Source: Aldehydirespirator sp965203635 (GTDB lineage Bacteria > Actinomycetota > Acidimicrobiia > Acidimicrobiales > Aldehydirespiratoraceae). From it: a stretch of DNA of 64,000 bases. Below the pieces are notes generated by a model. The model saw only the letters and a program-made list of their open reading frames with translations. It was not told the origin of the DNA and ran no database searches. Positions 1 through 8,161 of this stretch are shown here, piece by piece (positions within the stretch are counted from its first letter, which is position 1; the number at the start of each line of letters is the position of its first letter). The stretch is taken from positions 62,001 to 126,000 of the forward strand of contig OZ241903.1 in the NCBI GenBank assembly GCA_965203635.1, given 5' to 3'. The position numbers and the translations under genes were made by a program.

Positions 1-24
1 AGCGCTGATCTGAATGACGTATGA

Positions 25-166
25 GGCCTAGGTCTTCTGCACGTCGCCATCGACGACTACTCCCGGGTCGCCTAAGTCGAGGCCCACTAACGATGAAACC
101 GCCGCCTCCGTCGTCAGGTTCGGGCTAGTGGCACGCGAACGGATTACCAGCGTAGGTGTTCATCGA
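25..166 (+). pseudogene. Decayed IS481-type transposase (integrase core) remnant
   Basis: Read from position 34, one frame gives LLHVAIDDYSRVA, then a stop, then VEAH and more stops. From position 89 a second frame continues DETAASVVRF and LVARERI. Joined, these fit the catalytic-core signature of IS481-type DDE transposases (LHVAIDD.SR.AY.E followed by DE.A...V.F), including an active-site aspartate. At least two in-frame stops and one frameshift show it is dead. No intact transposase or terminal inverted repeat is visible, and the left part lies outside the window. It abuts the direct-repeat regulatory block starting near 161, which suggests a past insertion near this boundary. The family call rests on motif recognition only. 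Confidence 0.6.
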
Positions 167-264
167 TGAAGTCAGATGAAGTTATGCCCGATACTGATGA
201 AGTAACGATGAATTCCGCGCTGAACGCTGGTATTATCCTCGCGCAGGCCTGTTCCCGGGAGGTG
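161..264 (+). repeat. Direct repeat copy A (partner at 5748-5852)
   Basis: About 100 bases here align with 5748-5852 at roughly 75-80 percent identity by eye with about one base of indel. Shared blocks are the ATGAAGT boxes, GATGAAGTAACGATGAATT, CTGAAC, CAGGC, and CCCGGGAGGTG, which is the ribosome binding site of the kinase gene. The two copies bracket exactly two genes, the kinase (270-2678) and the FN3 protein (2785-5544). The segment may therefore have arrived as a unit, or copy B may be the decayed 5' end of a second kinase gene. Confidence 0.75.
166..236 (+). promoter_or_regulatory. Phased direct-repeat operator with -10 box, kinase promoter
   Basis: Four boxes lie on one DNA face: ATGAAGT at 166-172, 176-182 and 197-203, and ATGAATT at 208-214. 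Start-to-start spacings are 10, 21 and 11 bases. A TATTAT -10 hexamer follows at 231-236, and the last box sits where a -35 would be. PhoB/OmpR-family activators bind 11-base direct repeats in this geometry. On the other strand the box reads ACTTCAT, close to the actinobacterial PHO-box unit GTTCA(C/T)C. Autoregulation by the downstream receiver/winged-helix protein is an inference. Confidence 0.55.
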
Positions 265-269
265 ACGAG

Positions 270-2678
270 TTGGAGAACGCCGACCAACGGCCCCCGGTAG
301 CGGAGCCGCCGGGAGACCGCCTCTCCCGCCTCAGCCAGGCCAGCCTCCGCATCAACGAGAGCCTGGACGTGGACACGGCACTCCAGGCCGTGATGGACAA
401 CGCCCGCTCCCTGACCGACGCGCCCTACGCCGCGATCATCACCCTGGACGCGTCGGGCGCGATCGAGGACTACCTGGGCCAGGGCGCCGACCCCGGCGAC
501 GTGGAGCGGCTGTGGCATGCCCCCCAGGGGCTACTGTTCTTCGAGTACCTCAACGCCCTGCCGGGTCCGCTGCGGGTGGGACACCTGGAGGAGTTCGCGG
601 GGTCCATCGGCTTCGACGAGTTCCGCTCGCCCGTGCAGCTCACCGCGTTCATGGCGGCCCCGTTACTGCACCAGGGGGTGCGCTCGGGCCACATCTACGT
701 GGGGAGCGACGACCCGGGACGGGAGTTCTCCCGGGAGGACGAGGACACTCTGGTGATGTTCGCCTCCCAGGCGGCGCTGGTCATCGCCAACGCCCGCCGT
801 TACCGTGACGAGCAGCGGGCAAGGGCCGACCTGGAGACCCTCATCGACACCTCGCCGGTGGGCGTCGCCGTCTTCGACATGAAGACGGGGGCCTCGGCCT
901 CCTCCAACCACGCGGCCTCCTTCAACCAGGCAGCCTCCATCAACCAGGAGGCCCGCAGGATCGCCGACAGCCTGCGGGGTCCCGACTGGACGCAGAAGGA
1001 CCTGCTGGGGTCTCTGACCGTGCGCCGCGCCGACGGCAGCGAGGTCTCCCTACAGGAGTTCTCCCTGGCCCGCCTGCTGGGCTCCAGCAAGACGGTGCGG
1101 GCCGAGGAGATCGTCATGGGCGTCCCCGGCGGGCGGAGCGTGACCGTGCTGCTCAACGCCACGCCCATACGTTCCCCCGAGGGGGATGTGGAGTCGGTGG
1201 TGGTCACCATGCAGGACATGGCGGCCGTCAAGGACCAGGAGCGGCTGCGGGCCGAGTTCCTGGGCATGGTCAGCCACGAGCTGCGCATGCCCCTGACTTC
1301 CATCTGGGGCTCGGCGATGGCGATGATGGAGCCGGAGATGGACCCCGCCGTTATGCGCCAGTTCCAGCGGATCATCCTCGATCAGGTCGGCAGCATGCGC
1401 ACCATGATCGACGACCTGCTGGACGTGGCCCGCATCGAGACGGGCGCGCTGCCGGTGGACCCGGAGCCGGCGGAGGTGGCCGCGCTGGTGGACAGGGCCT
1501 GGAACGCCTTCACCAGCGCCGGGGGCCGGAACCAGCTCGCCCTCGAGATGGAGCCGGACCTGCCCCTGGTGATGGCCGACCGCAGGCGCATCGTCCAGGT
1601 CATCGGCAACCTGCTGTCCAACGCGGCAAGGCGCTCCCCGGAGTCGTCCGTCATCCAGGTGTCCGCCGTGCGGCAGCGCAGTCACGTCGCGGTCTCGGTG
1701 GCCGACCAGGGCCGGGGGATACCCACCGAGGACCTGCCTCCGCTGTTCCGCAAGTTCTCCCGCCGGGAGGACCGCGACGCGGGAGGCGACACCGGCCTGG
1801 AGCTCACCATCTGCAAGGGCATCGTGGAGGCCCACGGGGGCCGCATCCGGGCCGAGAGCGACGGGCCCGGCCTGGGAGCGCGGTTCGTCTTCACCCTGCC
1901 GGCGGTCGAGGGGGCCGAACCGGCCCCCCGTCCCGCCGCCCGGGCGCAGGACGGCGGGCGGTCCGCGGGAACGGTCCTGGTGGTGGACGACGACCCCGTG
2001 GTGCTCAGGTCGGTGCGGGAGACCCTCTCCGGCGCGGGCTTCCGCGCGGTGGGGACCGCGGACCCGAAGGAGGCACTGGCGCTGGTGGCGGAGCACAGCC
2101 CCCGCCTGGCCCTGCTGGACCTGATGCTGCCGGAGCAGGACGGGGTGGACCTGATGGCGGACATCCTGGCCGCCTCCCGCATCCCGGTGATCTTCCTGTC
2201 GGCCTACGGCAGGGAGGAGTTGATCGACGGGGTCCTGGAGCAGGGGGCCACCGACTACATCGTCAAGCCCTTCTCGCCCACAGAGCTGGTGGCCAGGGTG
2301 CGGGCGGCCCTGCGCCGCTCCGGCGAGGCGCCGCGCCTCGCCGCCGAGGAGCCCTTCGTGCTGGGCGACCTGCGCATCGACTACGCCACGCGCCGGGTGA
2401 CGGTCTCGGGACGCCCGGCGCCGCTGACGCCCACCGAGTTCGACCTGCTGGCGACGCTCGCGATGGAGGCCGGGCGGGTGGTGCCCCACGACCGCCTGCT
2501 GAGGCGGGCGTGGAGCCCGGGCAAGCCGGGGAACCTGAGCGTGCTGCGCACTCACCTGAAGCACCTGCGCCGCAAGCTGGGCGACGACGCCGGCAACCCC
2601 ACCTACATCTTCGCCGAGCCCCGAGTCGGCTACCGGATGCCAGCCGGGGAGACGGAGGCGGCGGCCGGCGAGCGCTGA
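270..2678 (+). CDS. Hybrid sensor histidine kinase fused to OmpR-type response regulator
   Basis: An 802-residue soluble protein that joins a complete two-component pathway in one chain. Domains in order: GAF (about 25-170), PAS (about 185-325), HisKA with the H-box SHELRMPLTS (His336), HATPase with an N-box (GNLLSNAARRS) and G boxes, receiver (about 565-685; Asp617 in LLDLMLPEQDG, Lys666 in VKPF), and a C-terminal OmpR/PhoB winged helix (about 695-795). No membrane segment is visible, so it should sense a cytoplasmic signal. The start is TTG, supported by GGGAGGTGA 4-5 bases upstream. The PAS domain carries three 18-bp tandem repeats (897-950) encoding AASxNQ-like units. The G2 region reads DTGLELTI rather than the usual GLGL. 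It may control its own promoter through the phased boxes at 166-214. Confidence 0.9.
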   Translation: MENADQRPPVAEPPGDRLSRLSQASLRINESLDVDTALQAVMDNARSLTDAPYAAIITLDASGAIEDYLGQGADPGDVERLWHAPQGLLFFEYLNALPGPLRVGHLEEFAGSIGFDEFRSPVQLTAFMAAPLLHQGVRSGHIYVGSDDPGREFSREDEDTLVMFASQAALVIANARRYRDEQRARADLETLIDTSPVGVAVFDMKTGASASSNHAASFNQAASINQEARRIADSLRGPDWTQKDLLGSLTVRRADGSEVSLQEFSLARLLGSSKTVRAEEIVMGVPGGRSVTVLLNATPIRSPEGDVESVVVTMQDMAAVKDQERLRAEFLGMVSHELRMPLTSIWGSAMAMMEPEMDPAVMRQFQRIILDQVGSMRTMIDDLLDVARIETGALPVDPEPAEVAALVDRAWNAFTSAGGRNQLALEMEPDLPLVMADRRRIVQVIGNLLSNAARRSPESSVIQVSAVRQRSHVAVSVADQGRGIPTEDLPPLFRKFSRREDRDAGGDTGLELTICKGIVEAHGGRIRAESDGPGLGARFVFTLPAVEGAEPAPRPAARAQDGGRSAGTVLVVDDDPVVLRSVRETLSGAGFRAVGTADPKEALALVAEHSPRLALLDLMLPEQDGVDLMADILAASRIPVIFLSAYGREELIDGVLEQGATDYIVKPFSPTELVARVRAALRRSGEAPRLAAEEPFVLGDLRIDYATRRVTVSGRPAPLTPTEFDLLATLAMEAGRVVPHDRLLRRAWSPGKPGNLSVLRTHLKHLRRKLGDDAGNPTYIFAEPRVGYRMPAGETEAAAGER
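897..950 (+). repeat. Three 18-bp tandem repeats inside the kinase PAS domain
   Basis: Units at 897-914, 915-932 and 933-950 begin GCCTCC and continue with (T/A)(T/C)CAACCA. They encode SSNHA / ASFNQA / ASINQE, so the frame is kept. Related kinases usually run straight from the PAS strand into NREARRI. Here the NQEARRI segment is preceded by the extra repeats, as expected from replication slippage. Confidence 0.7.
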
Positions 2679-2784
2679 GCGCGCCCCCAGCGCCGCAACG
2701 TGCCATACGACATGCCCACCACCGTCAGCGTCGAGTAGTCGAACGCCACCGGCGTCGTCGCGGTGGTGTGGGTGGGGGTTGTGG

Positions 2785-5544
2785 TCAGCCGGACTTGAGG
2801 TGGATTTTGACGACTTCTAGGAATTGGGCGTAGGTGATCTTGGCGGTGAGCCAGTCGTTCTTGACCTGCTGGTACTCCGTCCCGTCGATCGCCCCGTCGC
2901 CGTTGGTGTCGTAGCGGGCGGCGATGGGCGGCAGGCCGGGCGGGTCCTGCTGCGGGTCTCGGGACGTGGTGTCTGTGACCGACACGCTGGCTGTGGCGGC
3001 GGTGTCGTCGTCGGTGATGGTGAGCGTGACTGTGTCTTCCAGCAGGGCCGTGCCCACATCGAACAGCGCCGAGATCACCACCGTCTCGTCTGCTTCGTCG
3101 ATGTCGTCGTCGGTGATCGAGATGGTGGCCGCCGCGGACCGCTGCCCGTCGGGGATGAAGATGCTCAGCGGCATGGTGAAGTCGACGTCTGCGGTCGCGG
3201 TGCCGGCCGCGCCCGCGGTCAGGAAACCGCCGATGCCGCCCTGCGTGGCCGGCGCGTCCAGGGTGGCGGTGACGGTGACGGCCCCGGCGCTCTCGCTGAC
3301 GGTGGCCGCGTCCAGCGACAGGGTCACCGAGGCGGGCTGCGGGGCTGCCTGCTGCTCCGGCGGGTCGTCCTGCGAGCCGCTGACCGTGGGGGACTGCCCC
3401 TGGCCGGAGATGGTCATGGTCGCCGTCGGGGAGGTCACCACCGGCTCGGGCGGCGCGGGGTCGCCCTCGGTGATCGTCACCCACACGATGTCAGGGTCAC
3501 CCGCCCGCGCCAGGCTGCGCGCGGGGATCGAGTGGATCAGCACCGCGAACTTCTCGTCGTCGCCGTCGCTGTCGCGGTTGGTCTGGATGGTGACCGAGGC
3601 TCTGTCGGTGTACTTGCCGATACTGATCCGCTCCAGCGTCCCCACATCGCCCGCCTCAGCCGTGCCCAGATGGACGCGCACCAACACATCCATGTCCTCC
3701 TGGATCGGCGACGGCCGCCCGTTGTAGCGGACCGTGGCCGTGATCGTCACCTCATCGCCCTCGCGCACCCGCTCCGGGGTGGCCGACAACGACACGGTGC
3801 GGGCCGCCTGCCACGGCACGCCGCTGCCCACCGCCCACGGGCCGGTGCCGAATCTGTCGTAGGCCCGCACCCGGAACCGGTACTGCTGGCCCGGCTGCAG
3901 GTACCCCACGCCGTACTTGAGCTCGGCGAGGTAGCCATGGGCAAGCCTCACCCAGCCCAGGTACGGGTACGGGTTCTCGGGAAGGCTGTAACGCCCGCTC
4001 GGATGCACATAGGCGCCTATCGCCGCGTCGTCGGCCAAGTCGTCCGCCGACATGCTGGTGTAGTGCACGTCATAGCCCTGCACCGACTGCCCCGGCGCAG
4101 TCCAGAACACGCTCAGGGAGTGCCGGCCCGGCGTGACCGTCAAACCGGACGGCGCGGACGGGGCCCCGTCCCCGGCATTCCGCGGTTGCCGCGTGATGGT
4201 CACGGTGTAGTCCCGGGTGATCGACGGGTCCTCCGCCGTGACCCGCACGACGATCTCGTTGTCGCCCACTGCCAGGGCGATGGGGCCGCTGTCAGCGCCG
4301 CTGGCCACCGTGGCCAGGGTCGCGCCCCGCTTGCCCACCCGCACCGTCGCGTCGGTGTCGGCCACTGTGGGCGTCACCTTGGCATGGGTTAAGTCGAAGT
4401 CGACCCGGACCGTGTAGGCCGTGGTGCCGACGTCGAAGGCCGGCGCCAGGGTCTGCCTCGAGTAGGTGGCCGATTCGCTGGTGGCGCTGCTGGCCGACAG
4501 CGCCGAGAGGTTGGCGTTGGCCGACTGCCGCGTGATGGTCACGGTGTAGTCCTGGGTGTCGCCGTTCTCCGCGGTGACCCGCACAGTGATGACGTTGTCG
4601 CCCACCGCCAGGGCGATGGCGCCGCTGGGGGAGCCGCTGGCGACCACCGTTCCGTTGACCGTGACGGTTGCGGCGGAGTGGTTGACCGTGGGCGTCACCG
4701 TGGTGCTCGTGACCCCAGAGGCCACGCTCACGGTGTAGGCGTAGGTGGTGGAGGAGAAGGCCGGCGAGATGCTTCCCGCCGAGACCGACAGCGCCCGCAG
4801 CGTCGCGTCCGAGGACTGCGACGTCATCGGGCCGGAGGGCGTGAACGACGCTCCCAGCGAGGCCAGGCTGTCCTCGTCGCGAAATTCCTCCCCGCCTTTC
4901 GCAAAGACGTCGACGAAGTACTCGCGTCCGTTGGTCAGGCCCGTTATCAGCTGCGAGGTGGTGCTGATGCCGCTGACCTCGATGCGTCTCAGCAGCGTGT
5001 CGATCGGGCTGTACAGGCGGACCACATACCCCAGCAGCGTGTGTCCGCCTGTGTGCGAGGGCTGCCCCCAGGTCACGCGAGCCTGGGCGTCGCCCGCCTC
5101 TACCTCCACCGGGAAGGGCGCGTTCGCCGTCGTTGCGTAACTGCGGACGGCGCTGGTCTCATGAATCAGTGACCAGACGCTGTTGCCGTCGCTGTTCGTC
5201 GCCCGCACGCGCACCTCGTACCGGGTGCCGGCGTTCAGGCCCGAGAACTCCGCGGCGCGCTGTGTGCCGCTGTGCGCCTTGGAGATCCAGGTCGTGGCGC
5301 CCCGCGCCCGGTACTGGACGTCGTAGCCGGTCACCGACGTGTCGCGGTCGGCGGTGGTTTTCACGTCCCACCAATACACCTGAAACCCCAGGTGGGCGGG
5401 CACCTCGCTATGGATCCACGGCTGCTGCGCAGGCGCCGCGGCGTGGGCGGGCGGCGCGCCGTCGGCCATGAGGAAGACCGCGAGCAGCCCGGCCAGGGCA
5501 GCGGCGAGGAGCGGTATCCGGGGTGAGATGGAGGCCCGCGTCAC
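2785..5544 (-). CDS. Secreted multidomain FN3 / cadherin-like / Calx-beta protein with EF-hand-like C-terminus
   Basis: A 919-residue exported protein. Residues 1-36 form a signal peptide with an AHAAAPA cleavage region. Two fibronectin type III domains follow (about 40-235), then two cadherin-like beta-sandwich repeats, each ending in xDYTVTITRQ (about 245-455). A third FN3 (about 460-580) and two Calx-beta-like segments (about 583-690 and 735-855) come next. The last 45 residues contain one canonical calcium loop, DTNGDGAIDGTE, as in dockerin or EF-hand tails. No catalytic domain is visible, so it is probably a surface adhesin or matrix protein. It starts at GTG behind GGGAGG and converges on the kinase. 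It lies between the two direct repeats and may have been acquired together with the kinase. Confidence 0.85.
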   Translation of the reverse strand: MTRASISPRIPLLAAALAGLLAVFLMADGAPPAHAAAPAQQPWIHSEVPAHLGFQVYWWDVKTTADRDTSVTGYDVQYRARGATTWISKAHSGTQRAAEFSGLNAGTRYEVRVRATNSDGNSVWSLIHETSAVRSYATTANAPFPVEVEAGDAQARVTWGQPSHTGGHTLLGYVVRLYSPIDTLLRRIEVSGISTTSQLITGLTNGREYFVDVFAKGGEEFRDEDSLASLGASFTPSGPMTSQSSDATLRALSVSAGSISPAFSSTTYAYTVSVASGVTSTTVTPTVNHSAATVTVNGTVVASGSPSGAIALAVGDNVITVRVTAENGDTQDYTVTITRQSANANLSALSASSATSESATYSRQTLAPAFDVGTTAYTVRVDFDLTHAKVTPTVADTDATVRVGKRGATLATVASGADSGPIALAVGDNEIVVRVTAEDPSITRDYTVTITRQPRNAGDGAPSAPSGLTVTPGRHSLSVFWTAPGQSVQGYDVHYTSMSADDLADDAAIGAYVHPSGRYSLPENPYPYLGWVRLAHGYLAELKYGVGYLQPGQQYRFRVRAYDRFGTGPWAVGSGVPWQAARTVSLSATPERVREGDEVTITATVRYNGRPSPIQEDMDVLVRVHLGTAEAGDVGTLERISIGKYTDRASVTIQTNRDSDGDDEKFAVLIHSIPARSLARAGDPDIVWVTITEGDPAPPEPVVTSPTATMTISGQGQSPTVSGSQDDPPEQQAAPQPASVTLSLDAATVSESAGAVTVTATLDAPATQGGIGGFLTAGAAGTATADVDFTMPLSIFIPDGQRSAAATISITDDDIDEADETVVISALFDVGTALLEDTVTLTITDDDTAATASVSVTDTTSRDPQQDPPGLPPIAARYDTNGDGAIDGTEYQQVKNDWLTAKITYAQFLEVVKIHLKSG

Positions 5545-5747
5545 GCTGGGCCTCCCAGCCGGCGACTAGAACCTACGTTCGGGGCGACAGGCATCGCCAC
5601 CCCATCCGGAGGGACGGCGCGACCGTGCCGCCGGGCGTGCGGAAGTTCGTCAGGAAGGCGGGTGCGCGCATACAGGTGCCTCTCGGTCACGGTTGCCCGA
5701 CCCGGGGGCGTGCTGGCACCCTGCAACCGGCGTGTAGGCTAGTGATC

Positions 5748-5852
5748 AACAAATGAAGTGAGAGTGAAGTTTTGCCCCAATTCGATGAAGTAACGATGAA
5801 TTTCGCACTGAACACCGCCATCCCCCCGGGCAGGCACGCTCCCGGGGAGGTG
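5748..5852 (+). repeat. Direct repeat copy B with phased ATGAAGT boxes
   Basis: Boxes are ATGAAGT 5753-5759, GTGAAGT 5764-5770, ATGAAGT 5785-5791 and ATGAATT 5796-5802, spaced 11, 21 and 11 bases as in copy A. Homology runs on to GGGGAGGTG at 5844-5852. The counterpart of the TATTAT -10 reads CATCCC here, so the promoter function seems lost while the box array is kept. A reading frame giving DEVTMN-ALN is shared by both copies, so a leader peptide cannot be excluded. The next gene starts at 5951. Confidence 0.7.
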
Positions 5853-5950
5853 GTTCCAACGCCTCCGTCCACGGCCGGCGCGAAGCCCACCTATCCTTCA
5901 CCCCGGCCTAGATCGACTGCTCACCAGCCGAGACCACAAGGAGCGGCGCC

Positions 5951-6778
5951 GTGCCCGAACCCTCATCGAACCTGTTCAGCTACGCAGGAAAGAAGGTTGT
6001 GCTCACCGGCGGCGCCAGCGGCGTGGGCGCGGCCGCAGTCGAGCTGCTGGCAGAGGCGGGATGCACCGACCTGACCGTGCTCGACGTCAACGAGCCCACC
6101 GGTCCAGCCACCGCGTATGTCGCCGCCGACCTGAGCGACCCCGACTCGATCGACGCCGCCTGCGAGGCCATCGGCCCGGGGACCGACGTGCTGTTCAACA
6201 ACGCGGGAGTGGCCGGGGTGCACTCCTCCGACTTCGTGCTGCGGGTCAACTACCTCGGCCTGCGACGGCTCAGCGAGGGCCTGCTGCCCACCATGAACCG
6301 GGGCGGCGCCATTGTCAACACCGCGTCAGTGGCCGGGCAGCGCTGGCCCCAGAACCTGGCTGAGATCCTCGAGCTGATCGCCATAGACGGCTGGGACGAC
6401 GCCCTGGCCTGGATCGCGGAGCACGGCGAGCTGATCGACCCGGTGCCCTACGAGTTCTCCAAGGAGTTGGCCCAGGTCTGGACCATGCACGGCTCGCGCC
6501 GCAGCTACCTCGACTACGGGGTGCGCACCAACAGCGTGTGCCCGGGCGTGATCGACACCCCCCTGCTGCACGACTTCCGCCGCCACATGACCGAGAAGGT
6601 CATCGACTGGATGGTCGACCAGTCGGCCGGGATCCTCACCCCGGAAGACATCGCCCGCACCCTCGTGATGCTGGGCTCCGACGCCAGCGCGGCCATGAAC
6701 GGCCACAACATGGTCGCCGACCACGGGTTCGTGGCCTGGTACACCACCAACCAGGTCGACTTCGCCGGCCTCGCCTGA
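5951..6778 (+). CDS. SDR oxidoreductase, 3-alpha-hydroxysteroid dehydrogenase-like
   Basis: A 275-residue short-chain dehydrogenase/reductase of the classical Rossmann type. Visible motifs are the cofactor loop TGGASGVG, the NNAG motif, the catalytic serine in NTASVAG, and YEFSK giving the Tyr-x-x-x-Lys pair. The long segment between the serine and the tyrosine (about 35 residues) and the VNYLGL motif resemble the 3-alpha-hydroxysteroid dehydrogenase/carbonyl reductase group, so a hydroxysteroid or alicyclic alcohol substrate is plausible but unproven. It starts at GTG with AAGGAG about eight bases upstream. It is transcribed alone, converging on the MFS gene. Repeat copy B lies about 100 bases upstream and may or may not affect it. 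Confidence 0.85.
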   Translation: MPEPSSNLFSYAGKKVVLTGGASGVGAAAVELLAEAGCTDLTVLDVNEPTGPATAYVAADLSDPDSIDAACEAIGPGTDVLFNNAGVAGVHSSDFVLRVNYLGLRRLSEGLLPTMNRGGAIVNTASVAGQRWPQNLAEILELIAIDGWDDALAWIAEHGELIDPVPYEFSKELAQVWTMHGSRRSYLDYGVRTNSVCPGVIDTPLLHDFRRHMTEKVIDWMVDQSAGILTPEDIARTLVMLGSDASAAMNGHNMVADHGFVAWYTTNQVDFAGLA

Positions 6779-6843
6779 CGCCGCGACCCGCACCAGCGGG
6801 CACGGCTGGCTCGTCCGCTTGCCTCGGCGCGGCGGCACCGCGA

Positions 6844-8124
6844 CTAGCTGTCGGGGTGCACTTCGGAGAAGCGATCGATCCGGCGCAATTCCGGAAACAC
6901 CAGCCACCAGGTGGCGACCACCGCCAGGGTTCCCATTCCGCCGAACACCACCGCGCCGGCCACGCCGAGCAGCGCCGCGGTCACGCCCGACCTGAACCCG
7001 CCCAGCTCGTTCGAGCCGCCGATGAAGACGTACTCCACAGCCAGGACCCGTCCCCGCATCTCCTCCGGCGTGGCCAGCGGAACGATCGTGCCGCGGACGA
7101 AGATGCTCACGGCGTCCGCTCCGCCCAGGACCAGCAGCGCCGCGAAGGCGACGACGTAGGAACGGGTCACCCCGAGGACGATCGTCCCCACACCGAACAG
7201 GGCCACCGAGCCCAGCAACGACGGGCCGACTCGCCGCTGAAACGGCCGCACCGACAGGGCCAGCATCACCACGGCGGCCCCGATGCCGACCGCCGACGCC
7301 AGCCAGCCGAGTTGCACGGCGCCCACCCCTAGGCGATCCTCGGCGATGGCGGGCAGCAGCAGCTGCACGCCGCCCAGGAACACCGCGAACAGATCGAGGG
7401 AGATCGCCCCGAGCACAACCCGGTTGCGCCGCACGTACCGCAGACCCTCGAGGGCTTGCGCGATCACGGCCCGCGCTCCGGCTCCGGCCGCGAGCGCAGC
7501 CCGCCGCACGTCGCTCGGCGGCACGATCATGAGCAAGCCGATCCCGGCTGCCGCGCACCCGGCGGCCAGCAGGTACGGCAGGGCCGGATCGACGTCGAAG
7601 GCGAGTCCGAACGCCACCGGGCCGGCGATGTAGCCCCCCTGCCAACCGGCGACGTTCAACGCCACCATCCGCTCGCGGGCCCCTTCCGGTGCCAGGTCCA
7701 CCGGCATGGCCCGGCTCACCGCCATGAGGAAGGCTCGGGCGGTGCCGAACGCTACGACCAGGCCGTAGATCGGGAGTACCGACGTGGGATCCGACGCCAC
7801 GTAGAAGAACAGGCCGAGCGAGGCAACGGCCTCGCCGCCGAGACCCCAGGCGAACACCAATCGGCGCTCGAAGCGGTCCGCGACCATGCCGGTGATCGGT
7901 GCAAGCAGGAAGGCGGGCACGAATTCGGCCAACCCCAGCAACCCCAGAAAGATCGGCTCGCCGGTCATGTCGAAGACCTGCTTGCCCAGGAACGTGATCT
8001 GCCCCATGGTCAGCGCCATCGAGCAGAAGGTCGCCCCGAAGAGCGCCCAGAGCCGCGGCTCGATCCGCCCCGGCGGGCTGGTCTGCTTCCCGCCGCCGGA
8101 TCCGCTCGGCTCCTGGCTAGGCAT
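6844..8124 (-). CDS. MFS transporter
   Basis: A 426-residue integral membrane protein with about twelve hydrophobic helices and a basic loop after helix two (ADRFERR), typical of the major facilitator superfamily. The overall pattern is closest to the MFS_3 / enterobactin-exporter-like group, which exports small hydrophobic compounds. The substrate cannot be read from sequence. It is divergent from the helicase gene with only 37 bases between the starts. There is no close ribosome binding site, but TAGCGT at 8132-8137 lies seven bases before the ATG, which suggests a leaderless transcript. Confidence 0.85.
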   Translation of the reverse strand: MPSQEPSGSGGGKQTSPPGRIEPRLWALFGATFCSMALTMGQITFLGKQVFDMTGEPIFLGLLGLAEFVPAFLLAPITGMVADRFERRLVFAWGLGGEAVASLGLFFYVASDPTSVLPIYGLVVAFGTARAFLMAVSRAMPVDLAPEGARERMVALNVAGWQGGYIAGPVAFGLAFDVDPALPYLLAAGCAAAGIGLLMIVPPSDVRRAALAAGAGARAVIAQALEGLRYVRRNRVVLGAISLDLFAVFLGGVQLLLPAIAEDRLGVGAVQLGWLASAVGIGAAVVMLALSVRPFQRRVGPSLLGSVALFGVGTIVLGVTRSYVVAFAALLVLGGADAVSIFVRGTIVPLATPEEMRGRVLAVEYVFIGGSNELGGFRSGVTAALLGVAGAVVFGGMGTLAVVATWWLVFPELRRIDRFSEVHPDS

Positions 8125-8137
8125 CCGCGGAACGCTA
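8125..8137 (-). promoter_or_regulatory. Leaderless-type promoter of MFS gene
   Basis: On the minus strand TAGCGT (8137-8132) fits the actinobacterial -10 TANNNT and is followed by seven bases and the ATG at 8124. Transcription would start at or next to the start codon. No recognisable -35 was seen. Confidence 0.4.
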
Positions 8138-8161
8138 ACGCTCTCCTAGCCTCTGGAACGC

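Noticed and set aside
184..300. A 38-codon leader peptide in repeat copy A
   Set aside because: A peptide DEVTMN-ALN is shared by both repeats, but the phased DNA boxes explain the conservation better and no ribosome binding site precedes the ATG.
1050..2564. A long minus-strand frame inside the kinase gene
   Set aside because: It is antisense shadow of conserved kinase and receiver domains; the composition is typical of GC-rich antisense frames.
2679..2784. Remnant coding sequence between kinase and FN3 genes
   Set aside because: One frame reads FDYSTLTVVGMSYGTLRRWGR, but it matches no family I recognise and no terminator hairpin or repeat is present.
5545..5747. Possible c-di-GMP riboswitch before the FN3 gene
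   Set aside because: Only weak GC hairpins were seen; the conserved GEMM core could not be found.
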